A stretch of DNA of 14,412 nucleotides from Bacillota bacterium (GTDB lineage Bacteria; Bacillota; Clostridia; Tissierellales; Peptoniphilaceae): assembly GCA_023442495.1 (NCBI GenBank), contig JAEZZB010000005.1, positions 1 to 14,412 on the forward strand. Direction: 5' to 3'. Positions 1 through 6,817 of this stretch are shown here, piece by piece; positions within the stretch are counted from its first letter, which is position 1; each line of letters starts with the position of its first letter. The translations under genes were made by a program, and so were the position numbers. The notes under the pieces were generated by a model, which saw nothing but the letters and a program-made list of their open reading frames with translations, was not told where the DNA came from and did no database searches.

Positions 1-1
1 A

Positions 2-139
2 AAATTATTGACAGAAGAAGAGCATAATGCAATATTAAATAAAGAACCTGGATTATGGATTTCTGTTCAAATTAGAGATCCACAAGGATTTATATTAGAA
101 ATTTCAAATACTATATTTGGAGAACAACTGATTGATTAA
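2..139 (+). CDS. C-terminal fragment, possible VOC (glyoxalase/bleomycin-resistance fold) protein
   Basis: The gene is cut by the left edge, and the last 45 codons are open in frame up to TAA at 137-139. The visible peptide contains LWISVQIRDPQGFILEIS, which resembles the final beta strands of VOC-superfamily proteins, where a 'DP.G..lEl' segment carries the last metal-ligand glutamate (here the E of LEIS). The fragment is too short to name a substrate or exclude another fold. A hairpin with a U-rich tail follows about 25 bases downstream, so this is the last gene of its transcript. The reading frame and stop are seen directly; the family call is an inference from one motif. Confidence 0.45.
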   Translation, partial: KLLTEEEHNAILNKEPGLWISVQIRDPQGFILEISNTIFGEQLID

Positions 140-165
140 ATTTATTTTAATAATATAAATTAATG

Positions 166-230
166 CCAAGATTATAATTTCAATAAAAACCATTTGTAAT
201 ATTGAAAAAAATAATCTTGGTTTTATTTTA
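166..230 (+). terminator. Rho-independent terminator after the left-edge gene
   Basis: CCAAGATTAT (166-175) pairs perfectly with ATAATCTTGG (211-220). Inside it TTTCAAT (178-184) pairs with ATTGAAA (201-207), and TTTTATTTTA follows at 221-230. The stem is AT-rich but long and has a U-rich tail in the plus direction. Confidence 0.75.
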
Positions 231-275
231 TTATAATGAATTATATAAAATTATGAATTTGTGTTAAAAAAATAG

Positions 276-304
276 TTGAGATTGTATTTATTTTAATATA
301 GAAT
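276..304 (+). promoter_or_regulatory. Probable sigma-A promoter of trmK
   Basis: TTGAGA (276-281) and TAGAAT (299-304) are separated by 17 bases, close to the TTGACA/TATAAT consensus. It lies just upstream of the trmK start and downstream of the preceding terminator. No operator is visible. Confidence 0.6.
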
Positions 305-336
305 ATATACGCAATATCGAGATGAGCGGAGTAAAC

Positions 337-1023
337 ATGGATAGAATTAATAAAATAGTTGAATTTATAGATGAAAATAAAATAGTTGCAGATATTGGTT
401 CAGACCATGGAATTACGGCAATAAAAATCTATGAAGAAAAGAATCCTAAAAAAGTAATAGCAACAGATATTTCCAAAGATTCTTTACAAAAATTAGTTGA
501 TAAATTAGAATATTCTGGATATGATATTGAAACGATTGTAACTGACGGAATTAAGAATCTTCCAAAAAATATAGAACAGATAATTATTTCAGGAATGGGT
601 GGATATTTAATTTCGAAAATAATTGAAAATGGAATAGACTTAGCAAAATCAGCAGATAAACTTATTTTGCAAGCAAATAATTCTCTTGAACATTTGAGAA
701 AATTCTTACATTCACAGGGTTTTGAAATAATTGATGAAGCAAATGTACTTGAAGAAAATTTCATTTATACTATTATAGTTACAAAATATATTGGTGATGT
801 AAGGAAATATGATAATGAAGATTATTATATTTATGGTGAAAAAAATATAGAAAATAAAGATGGACTTACAATTCAATATATTGAAAGAGAATTAAATCAT
901 GCAAAAACAGTAATCAATAATATTAAAGAAAAAGATACTGAAATAGTAAAAAAAAGAATTCAAGATTTAGAAAATAAAATTAATAATATGGAGAATTTAT
1001 TATGCAAATTAAAGACTTATTAG
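337..1023 (+). CDS. trmK: tRNA (adenine(22)-N1)-methyltransferase
   Basis: A SAM-dependent class I methyltransferase that makes m1A at position 22 of tRNAs in Gram-positive bacteria (TrmK/COG2384 family). From the start chosen here (228 aa), the SAM-binding motif I DIGSDHG lies at about residues 19-25, ATDIS at 42-46 ends the second strand, and the family-typical GMGG is at 86-89. The last 60 or so residues are charged and heptad-like, matching the C-terminal coiled coil known in TrmK. An in-frame ATG at 322 lacks a convincing ribosome site. The ATG at 337 has GGAG (328-331) five bases upstream and is preferred. The gene overlaps the next one by 22 bases, and the trmK-Nif3 pairing is widespread in Bacillota, which supports the assignment. 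Confidence 0.9.
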   Translation: MDRINKIVEFIDENKIVADIGSDHGITAIKIYEEKNPKKVIATDISKDSLQKLVDKLEYSGYDIETIVTDGIKNLPKNIEQIIISGMGGYLISKIIENGIDLAKSADKLILQANNSLEHLRKFLHSQGFEIIDEANVLEENFIYTIIVTKYIGDVRKYDNEDYYIYGEKNIENKDGLTIQYIERELNHAKTVINNIKEKDTEIVKKRIQDLENKINNMENLLCKLKTY

Positions 1024-1772
1024 AAAAATTTGATAATAAAATAAATCCAAGTGTTCAAGAGGAATTTGATAATAGTGGATTGCAAGTGGGTGACATTAAT
1101 CAAGAGTTAAAAGGTATAATAACAACACTTGAAATTACACCAGAAGTAATTGATTATGCAATAGAAAATGGATGCAATTTAATATTTTGTCATCATCCTT
1201 TGATATTTGGAGGAATTAATTCTATTGATAAAAATCATTTCAAAGGAAAGAAAATAATAAAAGCCATTCAAAATAATATTGTTATATATGCAAGTCACAC
1301 TCCATCGGATATGCAGGGATTTAATAAATATATTTTACATAGAATGGGATTTAATTCAGATGGAATCATAAAAGAAATGGGTGAAGACCTATATTATGGA
1401 GATTTCAGTAATGTAGATATTAGTTTTAAAACTTTAGTAAAACAAATAAAAGAAAATTTAAATTTAGATAAAATAATAGTTTATGGAGAAATAAGTAAGG
1501 TTTCTAGAATTGGATTAGTTACAGGATCTGGAATGGATTTTGTAAATGAAGCTATACAAAAAGATGTTGATGTATATATAACAGGGGATATTACGCATCA
1601 TTATGCAATGGATGCTATGGAAAAAGGTTTAGTTTTAATAGATATAAGTCATGAAGGTTCAGAAAGATATTTTTCATATTTTGTAGAAAATATTTTAAGT
1701 GAATTTATAGAAAAAGATATGCCACTATTAAAATATCAAAATGAAAAAAAATACTTAAGACAAATTTGGTAA
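1002..1772 (+). CDS. Nif3-like dinuclear metal centre protein (short form, YqfO/YbgI family)
   Basis: Member of the Nif3/DUF34 family, which forms ring-shaped hexamers with a two-metal site; the physiological role is unsettled, and some members are labelled GTP cyclohydrolase 1 type 2 homologues. At 256 aa this is the short YbgI-like form. It lacks the PII-like domain inserted in the longer Bacillus-type proteins. Expected metal ligands are present: H64 and H65 in the CHHP motif, D103 in SHTPSD, and H217 and E221 in SHEGSER. Also visible are NSGLQVGD (24-31) near the N-terminus and TGDITHHYAMDA before the last ligands. The ATG at 1002 has GGAG at 990-993, inside trmK, so translation of the two is probably coupled. 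The stop is immediately followed by the rnpB promoter. Confidence 0.9.
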   Translation: MQIKDLLEKFDNKINPSVQEEFDNSGLQVGDINQELKGIITTLEITPEVIDYAIENGCNLIFCHHPLIFGGINSIDKNHFKGKKIIKAIQNNIVIYASHTPSDMQGFNKYILHRMGFNSDGIIKEMGEDLYYGDFSNVDISFKTLVKQIKENLNLDKIIVYGEISKVSRIGLVTGSGMDFVNEAIQKDVDVYITGDITHHYAMDAMEKGLVLIDISHEGSERYFSYFVENILSEFIEKDMPLLKYQNEKKYLRQIW

Positions 1773-1777
1773 AAGGT

Positions 1778-1806
1778 TCGACAAAATACTATATTTATGT
1801 TAAATT
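1778..1806 (+). promoter_or_regulatory. Probable rnpB promoter (extended -10)
   Basis: TCGACA (1778-1783) resembles a -35 box. TGT followed by TAAATT (1798-1806) forms an extended -10 with 17-base spacing. The predicted start, about six bases after the -10, falls at about 1812, exactly where the P1 helix of RNase P RNA begins. That agreement is the main support. Confidence 0.55.
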
Positions 1807-1932
1807 TAAATGACGAGTATGTCAGATAATCGCGAGACAAAAGTTTCGAGGAAAGTCCGTGCACCACACAGCAGAATGCCAGATAACGTCTGGTGGAGGT
1901 GACTCCAAGGCTAGAGCAACAGAAATATACCG

Positions 1933-2121
1933 CTGCAGACCTAACTTATGCGCTCAACTGATTATGGGGTATTTATACCCTATAATCAGTTGAAGTATAA
2001 AGTAGGTCTCATGCCAAGAATCCCCAAGAGAAACGACAAAAGGAGTTTCGATTGGCGAGGATTCGACGGCGAAAGACCAACCAACAGAAAAATCAGTTGA
2101 AGTATAAAGTTAGGAATGCAG
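1933..2121 (+). other. Expanded P12 domain of RNase P RNA
   Basis: This segment replaces the short P12 hairpin of ordinary type A RNase P RNA. CTGCA (1933-1937) can close on TGCAG (2117-2121). Inside, 1954-1971 pairs with 1976-1993 as an 18-bp hairpin with a TTTA loop and one G-U pair. AGACCTA (1937-1943) continues it with TAGGTCT (2003-2009). A second arm nests GGTCT (2005-2009)/AGACC (2074-2078), GCC (2013-2015)/GGC (2068-2070), GAATCC (2018-2023)/GGATTC (2059-2064), CCAA (2024-2027)/TTGG (2052-2055) and GAAAC (2030-2034)/GTTTC (2045-2049). Pairings were read by eye; no energy calculation was made. Confidence 0.75.
1984..2110 (+). repeat. Perfect 20-nt direct repeat inside rnpB P12
   Basis: The same 20 bases, beginning AATCAGTTGA and ending TATAAAGT, occur at 1984-2003 and 2091-2110, 107 bases apart. 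AGG (copy 1) or TAGG (copy 2) follows. Both copies carry AATCAGTTGA, complementary to TCAACTGATT at 1954-1963, so they compete for one 5' arm. A partial duplication of the P12 3' strand around an inserted hairpin would explain this. Confidence 0.9.
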
Positions 2122-2344
2122 TAAGGGTGGAAAGGCGAGGTAAGAGCTCACCAGCGTATGGGTAACTATACGGCTATGTAAACCCCATTCGGTGCAAAAT
2201 CAAATTAGGATAAAAACCCAGTAGCTGGCTGGGTCCGGTAGGTAGATTGCTTGAATGTATAGGCGACTATACATCTAGATAGATGATTATCAAATACAGA
2301 ACACGGCTTATAGACATGCTCGCCAATTTTTATTGGAGGATTTT

Positions 2345-2770
2345 ATGAAATTAAAAATTGTAACTGAAAGCTTTACTCCTAAATATGCTACTGAAGGAAG
2401 TGCAGGATTCGATTTGTTTTGTAACAATGAAGAGCCTATAGTAGTACAACCAAATGAAGTGGTTAATATTCCAACCGGTATAAAAGTAGCTATCCCAAAA
2501 GGATATTTTGGAGCAATTTATCCAAGATCTTCAGCAGGAATAAAACACAGAATTACTCTTGCTAATACAGTTGGTATAATTGACTCAGACTATAGGGGAG
2601 ATATTCATGTTTTTTTTGAAAATAATGGAGACAAAGCGCATACGATAAATAAAGGAGATAGACTAGCGCAAATGATTATTCAACCATATGTACAAGTTGA
2701 ATTTGATATTGTAGATAGTTTAGATGAAACAGATCGTGGAGCAGGTGGAATAGGATCTACAGGTAGATAA
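2345..2770 (+). CDS. dut: dUTP diphosphatase (trimeric dUTPase)
   Basis: Hydrolyses dUTP to dUMP and pyrophosphate, keeping uracil out of DNA and supplying dUMP for thymidylate. From the ATG used here it is 141 aa, a typical length. All five trimeric dUTPase motifs are present: AGFDL (20-24), PRSSAG (60-65), GIIDSDYRGDI (77-87, with D80 and Y83), GDRLAQMII (104-112) and RGAGGIGSTGR (131-141). The last motif normally reads GGFGSTG; here the phenylalanine that stacks on the uracil is I136. A TTG at 2333 is in frame but overlaps the GGAGG ribosome site (2335-2339), so the ATG at 2345 is the start. It begins about 20 bases after rnpB and its stop directly abuts the next ATG. Confidence 0.93.
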   Translation: MKLKIVTESFTPKYATEGSAGFDLFCNNEEPIVVQPNEVVNIPTGIKVAIPKGYFGAIYPRSSAGIKHRITLANTVGIIDSDYRGDIHVFFENNGDKAHTINKGDRLAQMIIQPYVQVEFDIVDSLDETDRGAGGIGSTGR

Positions 2771-4381
2771 ATGAAATTTAATGCAAAGATTGTAAATTCA
2801 AATAAACAATATAAAGAAATTTCTTCTAATGAATTTAATTTAATAGAAGAAATTTTTAAATATAGTGCATGGAAAAATGACCACATTATTCTCCAAATAT
2901 TAATTCATGCACATGAAGAATGTGAAGTTAATTTAGAAGTGGATAAAGTTGATGAAATAGACTTCAATATTTTTGCTGTTAAAAAAGTTTTGGCATATAC
3001 AGGAAAACCATTTGAGCCAATACCATATAAAGAGAATATCGATAGAACAGAAGCCTCAGATTTATTAATTCAATCTAATAGTATAAAGTTAAAAAAAGGA
3101 GAAAGCTCCTCATTTTTTATAGATATTCACACAAGAAATGCTAAATCATCAATTATAAATATTAATTTAAGTGATGGAAGAAAGAAAATTGAAAAAGAAA
3201 TTGGAATAGAAATTATCGATAAATTGGTAGAAATAAATAAAGAAATATTTGATATCCAACTTTGGCAATATCCATATTCATCAGCTGAATATTATGGAGT
3301 TGATGCTTTTGGTGATGAGCATGTTGAAATATTGAAAAGACAATTAGAACCATTTGAGAATATAGGTGGAGATGCAATAGTAGCTTCAATTTGTGAAGAT
3401 GCTTGGGGCGGACAAACATATGGAATTCATGAAATTAAATATCCTTCCATGGTTAAATGGAAATTTGAAGACGAAATGAAATATGATTTTAGTGATTTTG
3501 ACAAATGGATTGAAATTGCAGATAGTATGGGATTAGGAGAAAAGAGAATTATCTTGTATGGAATGGCTCCTTGGCACGAATCATTTACATATTTCAAAAA
3601 TGATGAAATTGTAATTGAAAAATATGATATAAAATCTAAATTGTATCGTGATCGATGGCTTCATTTTTTAGAAAATCTTTACAAACATCTTAAAGAAAAA
3701 AATATTGCTCAAAGAGTTTTCATAGGAATTGATGAAAGAGGATTCAATGATGAAATATTTGAAATCATTGAAATAGCAAGTGCTAAGTTAAATGTAGATA
3801 TAAAAGTTGCAGCAGCAATAAATGATTTTGAAAATACTAAAAAATATGGAAAATATATTGATTATGCATCTGTTGCATTTATTGAATATGAAAAAGATAG
3901 AGAAAAATTTATAGAATTTAGAAATGAAAGAAGAAAGAATAATCAATTTACTTCGTTATATTCATGTACTGGACACAAACCTGGTAATTTTGTACTTAGT
4001 GAATATGGAGAAAGTTATATCACATTAGTTCAATCTTTTGTTGCAGATGGATTTTTACGATGGGCTTATGATGCTTGGGTTCAAAATCCATTAGTAGATG
4101 TTACACATGAATTTTTCGAACCAGGAGATTGTTTCATAATTTATCCAGCATTTAAAAAGGAACAAAAACCAAATATTTCTATAAGATATTTAAAAGTTTT
4201 AGAAGCAATTAGTGATGGATATAAATTACTTAATATATTAAGTGAAGAAGAGTTGTTTGAATTTTTTAAAAATCTTGGCACCAAATTTGTTTGGTCGAAT
4301 ACTTATCCAACAGATGATGAAACAAAACTTTTATTAAGAGATATAGAAAAAATAAAAAAAATTATTTATAATAGGAGCTAA
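2771..4381 (+). CDS. DUF4091 / GH123-like protein, putative cytoplasmic glycosidase
   Basis: A 536-aa protein without signal peptide or membrane segments. The N-terminal 150 residues look like a beta-rich accessory domain. From about 160 onward the sequence matches the DUF4091/glycoside hydrolase 123-like family: LWQYPYSSAEYYGV, the GGDAIVASICEDAWGGQT segment, GMAPWHESFTYF, then IGIDERGF with D321-E322. That adjacent Asp-Glu pair corresponds in position to the catalytic pair described for GH123 beta-N-acetylgalactosaminidases. The C-terminal FLRWAYDAWVQNP...GDCFIIYP is typical DUF4091. The family level is fairly secure; hydrolase activity and substrate are inference. The ATG follows the dut stop with no gap and only a weak AGG upstream, suggesting translational coupling. 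The next gene, a permease, starts two bases after its stop. Confidence 0.75.
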   Translation: MKFNAKIVNSNKQYKEISSNEFNLIEEIFKYSAWKNDHIILQILIHAHEECEVNLEVDKVDEIDFNIFAVKKVLAYTGKPFEPIPYKENIDRTEASDLLIQSNSIKLKKGESSSFFIDIHTRNAKSSIININLSDGRKKIEKEIGIEIIDKLVEINKEIFDIQLWQYPYSSAEYYGVDAFGDEHVEILKRQLEPFENIGGDAIVASICEDAWGGQTYGIHEIKYPSMVKWKFEDEMKYDFSDFDKWIEIADSMGLGEKRIILYGMAPWHESFTYFKNDEIVIEKYDIKSKLYRDRWLHFLENLYKHLKEKNIAQRVFIGIDERGFNDEIFEIIEIASAKLNVDIKVAAAINDFENTKKYGKYIDYASVAFIEYEKDREKFIEFRNERRKNNQFTSLYSCTGHKPGNFVLSEYGESYITLVQSFVADGFLRWAYDAWVQNPLVDVTHEFFEPGDCFIIYPAFKKEQKPNISIRYLKVLEAISDGYKLLNILSEEELFEFFKNLGTKFVWSNTYPTDDETKLLLRDIEKIKKIIYNRS

Positions 4382-4383
4382 TC

Positions 4384-5733
4384 GTGAAACGTGAGACATA
4401 TGGCTTATTTACAGCAATTACTATGATTGTAGGGATTGTCATCGGTTCTGGAATATATTTTAGAGCTGATGATATATTTACACTTACAAGAGGAAATTTA
4501 TTGCTTGGAATACTTGTAATGATTATGGGATCTACTAGTATAATTTTTGGTTCATTGTCCTTTTCATTTTTATCAAGAAAAGCAACGGGATCAGGAGGTG
4601 TGATAAATTATTTTGAAACATTTTTAACACATGATTTAGCAAAAGGATATGGATGGTTTTTTTCATTCATTTATTTACCTTCAATCTCTGTTATTTTAGG
4701 ATGGGCTGCAGCACTTTATACATTTATTCTTCTTGGCATAGAAGCTACTTTACCTATGCAAATAGGTCTTGGTTTATTTTACAATGTATTTTTGATAATT
4801 GTGAATTCATTAAATAGAAAAATTGGCTCAGCTCTACAAAATGTATCTACTGTAATAAAATTAATTCCTTTATTCGCTATTGCAATTTATGGTTTTTTCT
4901 ATTCAGATGCTTTAGCAAATAATGGGAATATGATAAATGATTTTGTAAAAGAATTTAAGACGTATACATGGTTGACAGCTCTTGTACCGATTGCATATTC
5001 TCTTGATGGTTGGACAATTGCATTAAATATTACTCCAGAAGTAAAAAATGCGAAAAGAAATATGCCTATAGCTCTAATAGTTGGTCCTATTATCATACTA
5101 ATTGTTTATATCACTTATTTAATAGGCATTCATAATATATTAGGTCCTGAACAAATAATTTCACTTGGAGATGAAGCAATATTTGTTGCTGGCAAGCAAA
5201 TATTAGGTGATAGACTTGGAAATGTTTTACTTACAATTGTTGTTATTTCAGTACTTGGTGTGTTAAATGGGATATGTCTTGCTTCAATCAGAATACCTCA
5301 AGCATTGGCAGAAAAGAAGATGATTTCTGATAAATGGGGCATATCTGAAATTGATGAAAAACTTCAAATATCAAAGAAATCAGTTTACATTTTCATAATG
5401 TTAGTGGTATTTTGGAATTTAGTTCATTATTTAGTAATGAATTACAATATTTTTAATGGTCGTGATATTAGTGAAATATCAATTGTGTTTAACTATTTGA
5501 TTTATATTTTGCTATATAAAAAGTCATTTGAAATAATAAAATTGGAAAATAAAGCAAATACATTTATTCCGATTATTGCAAGTCTAGGTTCAATAATGAT
5601 GTTATTTGGATCATTACTTACAAGTTTCGTCTATGTTGGAATATTTTTGTTAATAAGTGGGAGTGTTGTATATTTGGGATATAGATATAAGAATAAGGAT
5701 GAGATTTTAAAAAGGCCGAAATTCCAAAAGTAA
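4384..5733 (+). CDS. APC-superfamily amino acid permease
   Basis: A 449-aa integral membrane protein of about 12 hydrophobic segments, the usual length and layout of the amino acid-polyamine-organocation superfamily. TM1 holds the signature GIVIGSGI (17-24), whose unwound glycines bind the amino group of the substrate in this fold. A SLDGWT segment in the TM6 region (about residues 205-210) and conserved NITPEVKNAKRNMP after it also fit the family. The substrate cannot be told; relatives include exchangers for serine, threonine and other neutral amino acids. The start is GTG at 4384 with AGGAG at 4373-4377, six bases upstream. The two-base gap after the DUF4091 gene implies one transcript. 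The stop codon sits in the loop of the terminator that ends the operon. Confidence 0.85.
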   Translation: MKRETYGLFTAITMIVGIVIGSGIYFRADDIFTLTRGNLLLGILVMIMGSTSIIFGSLSFSFLSRKATGSGGVINYFETFLTHDLAKGYGWFFSFIYLPSISVILGWAAALYTFILLGIEATLPMQIGLGLFYNVFLIIVNSLNRKIGSALQNVSTVIKLIPLFAIAIYGFFYSDALANNGNMINDFVKEFKTYTWLTALVPIAYSLDGWTIALNITPEVKNAKRNMPIALIVGPIIILIVYITYLIGIHNILGPEQIISLGDEAIFVAGKQILGDRLGNVLLTIVVISVLGVLNGICLASIRIPQALAEKKMISDKWGISEIDEKLQISKKSVYIFIMLVVFWNLVHYLVMNYNIFNGRDISEISIVFNYLIYILLYKKSFEIIKLENKANTFIPIIASLGSIMMLFGSLLTSFVYVGIFLLISGSVVYLGYRYKNKDEILKRPKFQK

Positions 5734-5752
5734 TTGGAATTTCAGCCTTTTT
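5711..5752 (+). terminator. Bidirectional terminator between permease and galT
   Basis: AAAGGC (5711-5716), then GAAATTCCAA (5718-5727), pairs with TTGGAATTTC (5734-5743), then GCCTTT (5745-5750), with one C-A mismatch. T runs extend beyond on the plus side, and an A run on the 5' side gives a T run on the minus strand, so it can stop both convergent transcripts. It overlaps the last codons and stop of the permease gene. Confidence 0.88.
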
Positions 5753-5754
5753 AA

Positions 5755-6750
5755 TTACCAATCTATATCTTTATCTTCTATAAATGCATTATAAGCCTCT
5801 TTTAATTCTAATACTGTATCTTCGACTCTTCTTGGATTTGTTTTTGCCCAAGCTCCTGTTTCTGATGAAGCATACCATTTAATTGAATTTTCACCCCTTA
5901 GTGGAGGATAGAATTTTACATGGAAATTGTAATATGCTTTTGATTTTTCTTCAAGTTCTGAGTTTACAGGTGTTTGGTAGATACACATCATATATGGGAA
6001 TAGTTTGTTATATAGCTTATCAAACATACCTTGTGTTTTTTTCAAAATATCCGCAAAATCTCTTGTAATTTTTTCGTCAAAATCCTCAAATGTATGAATA
6101 TCGTTGCTTAAGGTAACTATATAGGCTCCATATGGAAAATCTGTGTAGAATGGTAAAAATACTACAAAGTTATCATTTTTGAAAATTACTCTTTTATCGA
6201 TTTTTAGCTCTTCATCTCTTATTGATAAAATTAAAGATTTATTATTTTTTTCATAGAATTTTTTAGAATTTTCAAGTTCTAATTTTAATCTCAATGGTAT
6301 AAAACCGTATCCATATATTTGTCCATGAGGGTGAGCTTGTGTAGTGCCGACTTCTTTACCTCTATTTTCAAATGGCATAATATATTGAATGTGCTTATCT
6401 TTTTTTATTTCTATAAATCTTTCTTTCCATAGATTAACAAGTTGTGTGAGATGATTAATGCTTAATTGCCATAAAGATGCATTGTGATTTGGAGAATATA
6501 ATATTACTTCTGCTTTACCGTATGAAGGAGCAGTTTGAAATAATTCTGTATCTATGTCATCTGGTTTTGGTGGATTTGTCATCATAGATGGCCAGTCATT
6601 ATCATATTTGAGTACAGTATATCTTTCTTTAATTTGTTTTGAACCAGGACAAAATGCACAATAATCTTTCGGCATATCAGGTCTATATTGTCTATTACCA
6701 TTTACAATTGTCCAATCATCTAGTAATGGATTGTATCTAAACTCAGCCAT
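5755..6750 (-). CDS. galT: Galactose-1-phosphate uridylyltransferase
   Basis: Transfers UMP from UDP-glucose to galactose-1-phosphate in the Leloir pathway. The 331-aa protein has the GalT (HIT-superfamily) landmarks. C31 and C34 in CAFCPG and H89 in SPNHN are the expected metal ligands. ENRGKEVG (128-135) precedes A-H140-P-H142-G-Q, where H142 is the uridylylated nucleophile. YYNFHVKFYPPLRG near the C-terminus is also typical. The ATG at 6750 has a full AGGAGG (6760-6755) four bases upstream. No galK, galE or galM lies in the window, so the rest of the pathway must be elsewhere. It faces the DUF4091-permease operon and shares its terminator. A role on other hexose-1-phosphates cannot be excluded. 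Confidence 0.92.
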   Translation of the reverse strand: MAEFRYNPLLDDWTIVNGNRQYRPDMPKDYCAFCPGSKQIKERYTVLKYDNDWPSMMTNPPKPDDIDTELFQTAPSYGKAEVILYSPNHNASLWQLSINHLTQLVNLWKERFIEIKKDKHIQYIMPFENRGKEVGTTQAHPHGQIYGYGFIPLRLKLELENSKKFYEKNNKSLILSIRDEELKIDKRVIFKNDNFVVFLPFYTDFPYGAYIVTLSNDIHTFEDFDEKITRDFADILKKTQGMFDKLYNKLFPYMMCIYQTPVNSELEEKSKAYYNFHVKFYPPLRGENSIKWYASSETGAWAKTNPRRVEDTVLELKEAYNAFIEDKDIDW

Positions 6751-6779
6751 TTTTCCTCCTAAATATATACTATGATATA

Positions 6780-6808
6780 ATTATACTATTAAAATTTAAA
6801 AATAGAAA
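6780..6808 (-). promoter_or_regulatory. Possible galT promoter
   Basis: On the minus strand TATAAT (6785-6780) lies 30 bases upstream of the galT start. The position of the -35 box, 17 bases further, reads TTTCTA (6808-6803), which is weak. The call rests mainly on the perfect -10. Confidence 0.35.
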
Positions 6809-6817
6809 ATCAATACA

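Larger units (their letters stand above)
1812..2324 (+). ncRNA. rnpB: RNase P RNA, type A, with enlarged P12
   Basis: Catalytic RNA of ribonuclease P, which trims 5' leaders from pre-tRNAs. The hallmark GAGGAAAGTCC is at 1848-1858. Further matches to type A RNAs are GCCAGATAACGTCTGG, GCAACAGAAA, and GGTGGAAAGGCGAGGTAAGAGCTCACC. The 3' ACAGAA...GGCTTA signature is at 2296-2310. The ends are set by P1: 1812-1823 pairs with 2313-2324 in 11 of 12 positions, counting one G-U pair. The core follows the E. coli-like type A order rather than the Bacillus type B order. At about 513 nt it is well above the usual 350-400 nt. Nearly all the excess lies between 1933 and 2121, the P12 position. No terminator is visible after it, and the dUTPase ribosome site begins 11 bases beyond P1. 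Confidence 0.95.

Noticed and set aside
322..336. ATG at 322 for trmK
   Set aside because: There is no good ribosome site before it, whereas GGAG at 328-331 serves the ATG at 337. Kept as a less likely alternative.
1984..2110. CRISPR or tandem-repeat array
   Set aside because: Only two copies exist, the spacer is itself structured and lies within rnpB, and no cas genes are present.
1812..2324. Type B (Bacillus-like) RNase P RNA, or an intron/tmRNA
   Set aside because: The order of conserved blocks follows type A, both ends close through P1, and there is no tRNA-like end or tag reading frame.
2333..2344. TTG start for dut four codons upstream
   Set aside because: The TTG overlaps the GGAGG ribosome site of the ATG at 2345, and the extra residues are not part of the conserved dUTPase start.
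3213..3419. Antisense open frame inside the DUF4091 gene
   Set aside because: Low-complexity, His/Leu-rich peptide with no start signals, fully contained in a well-supported gene.
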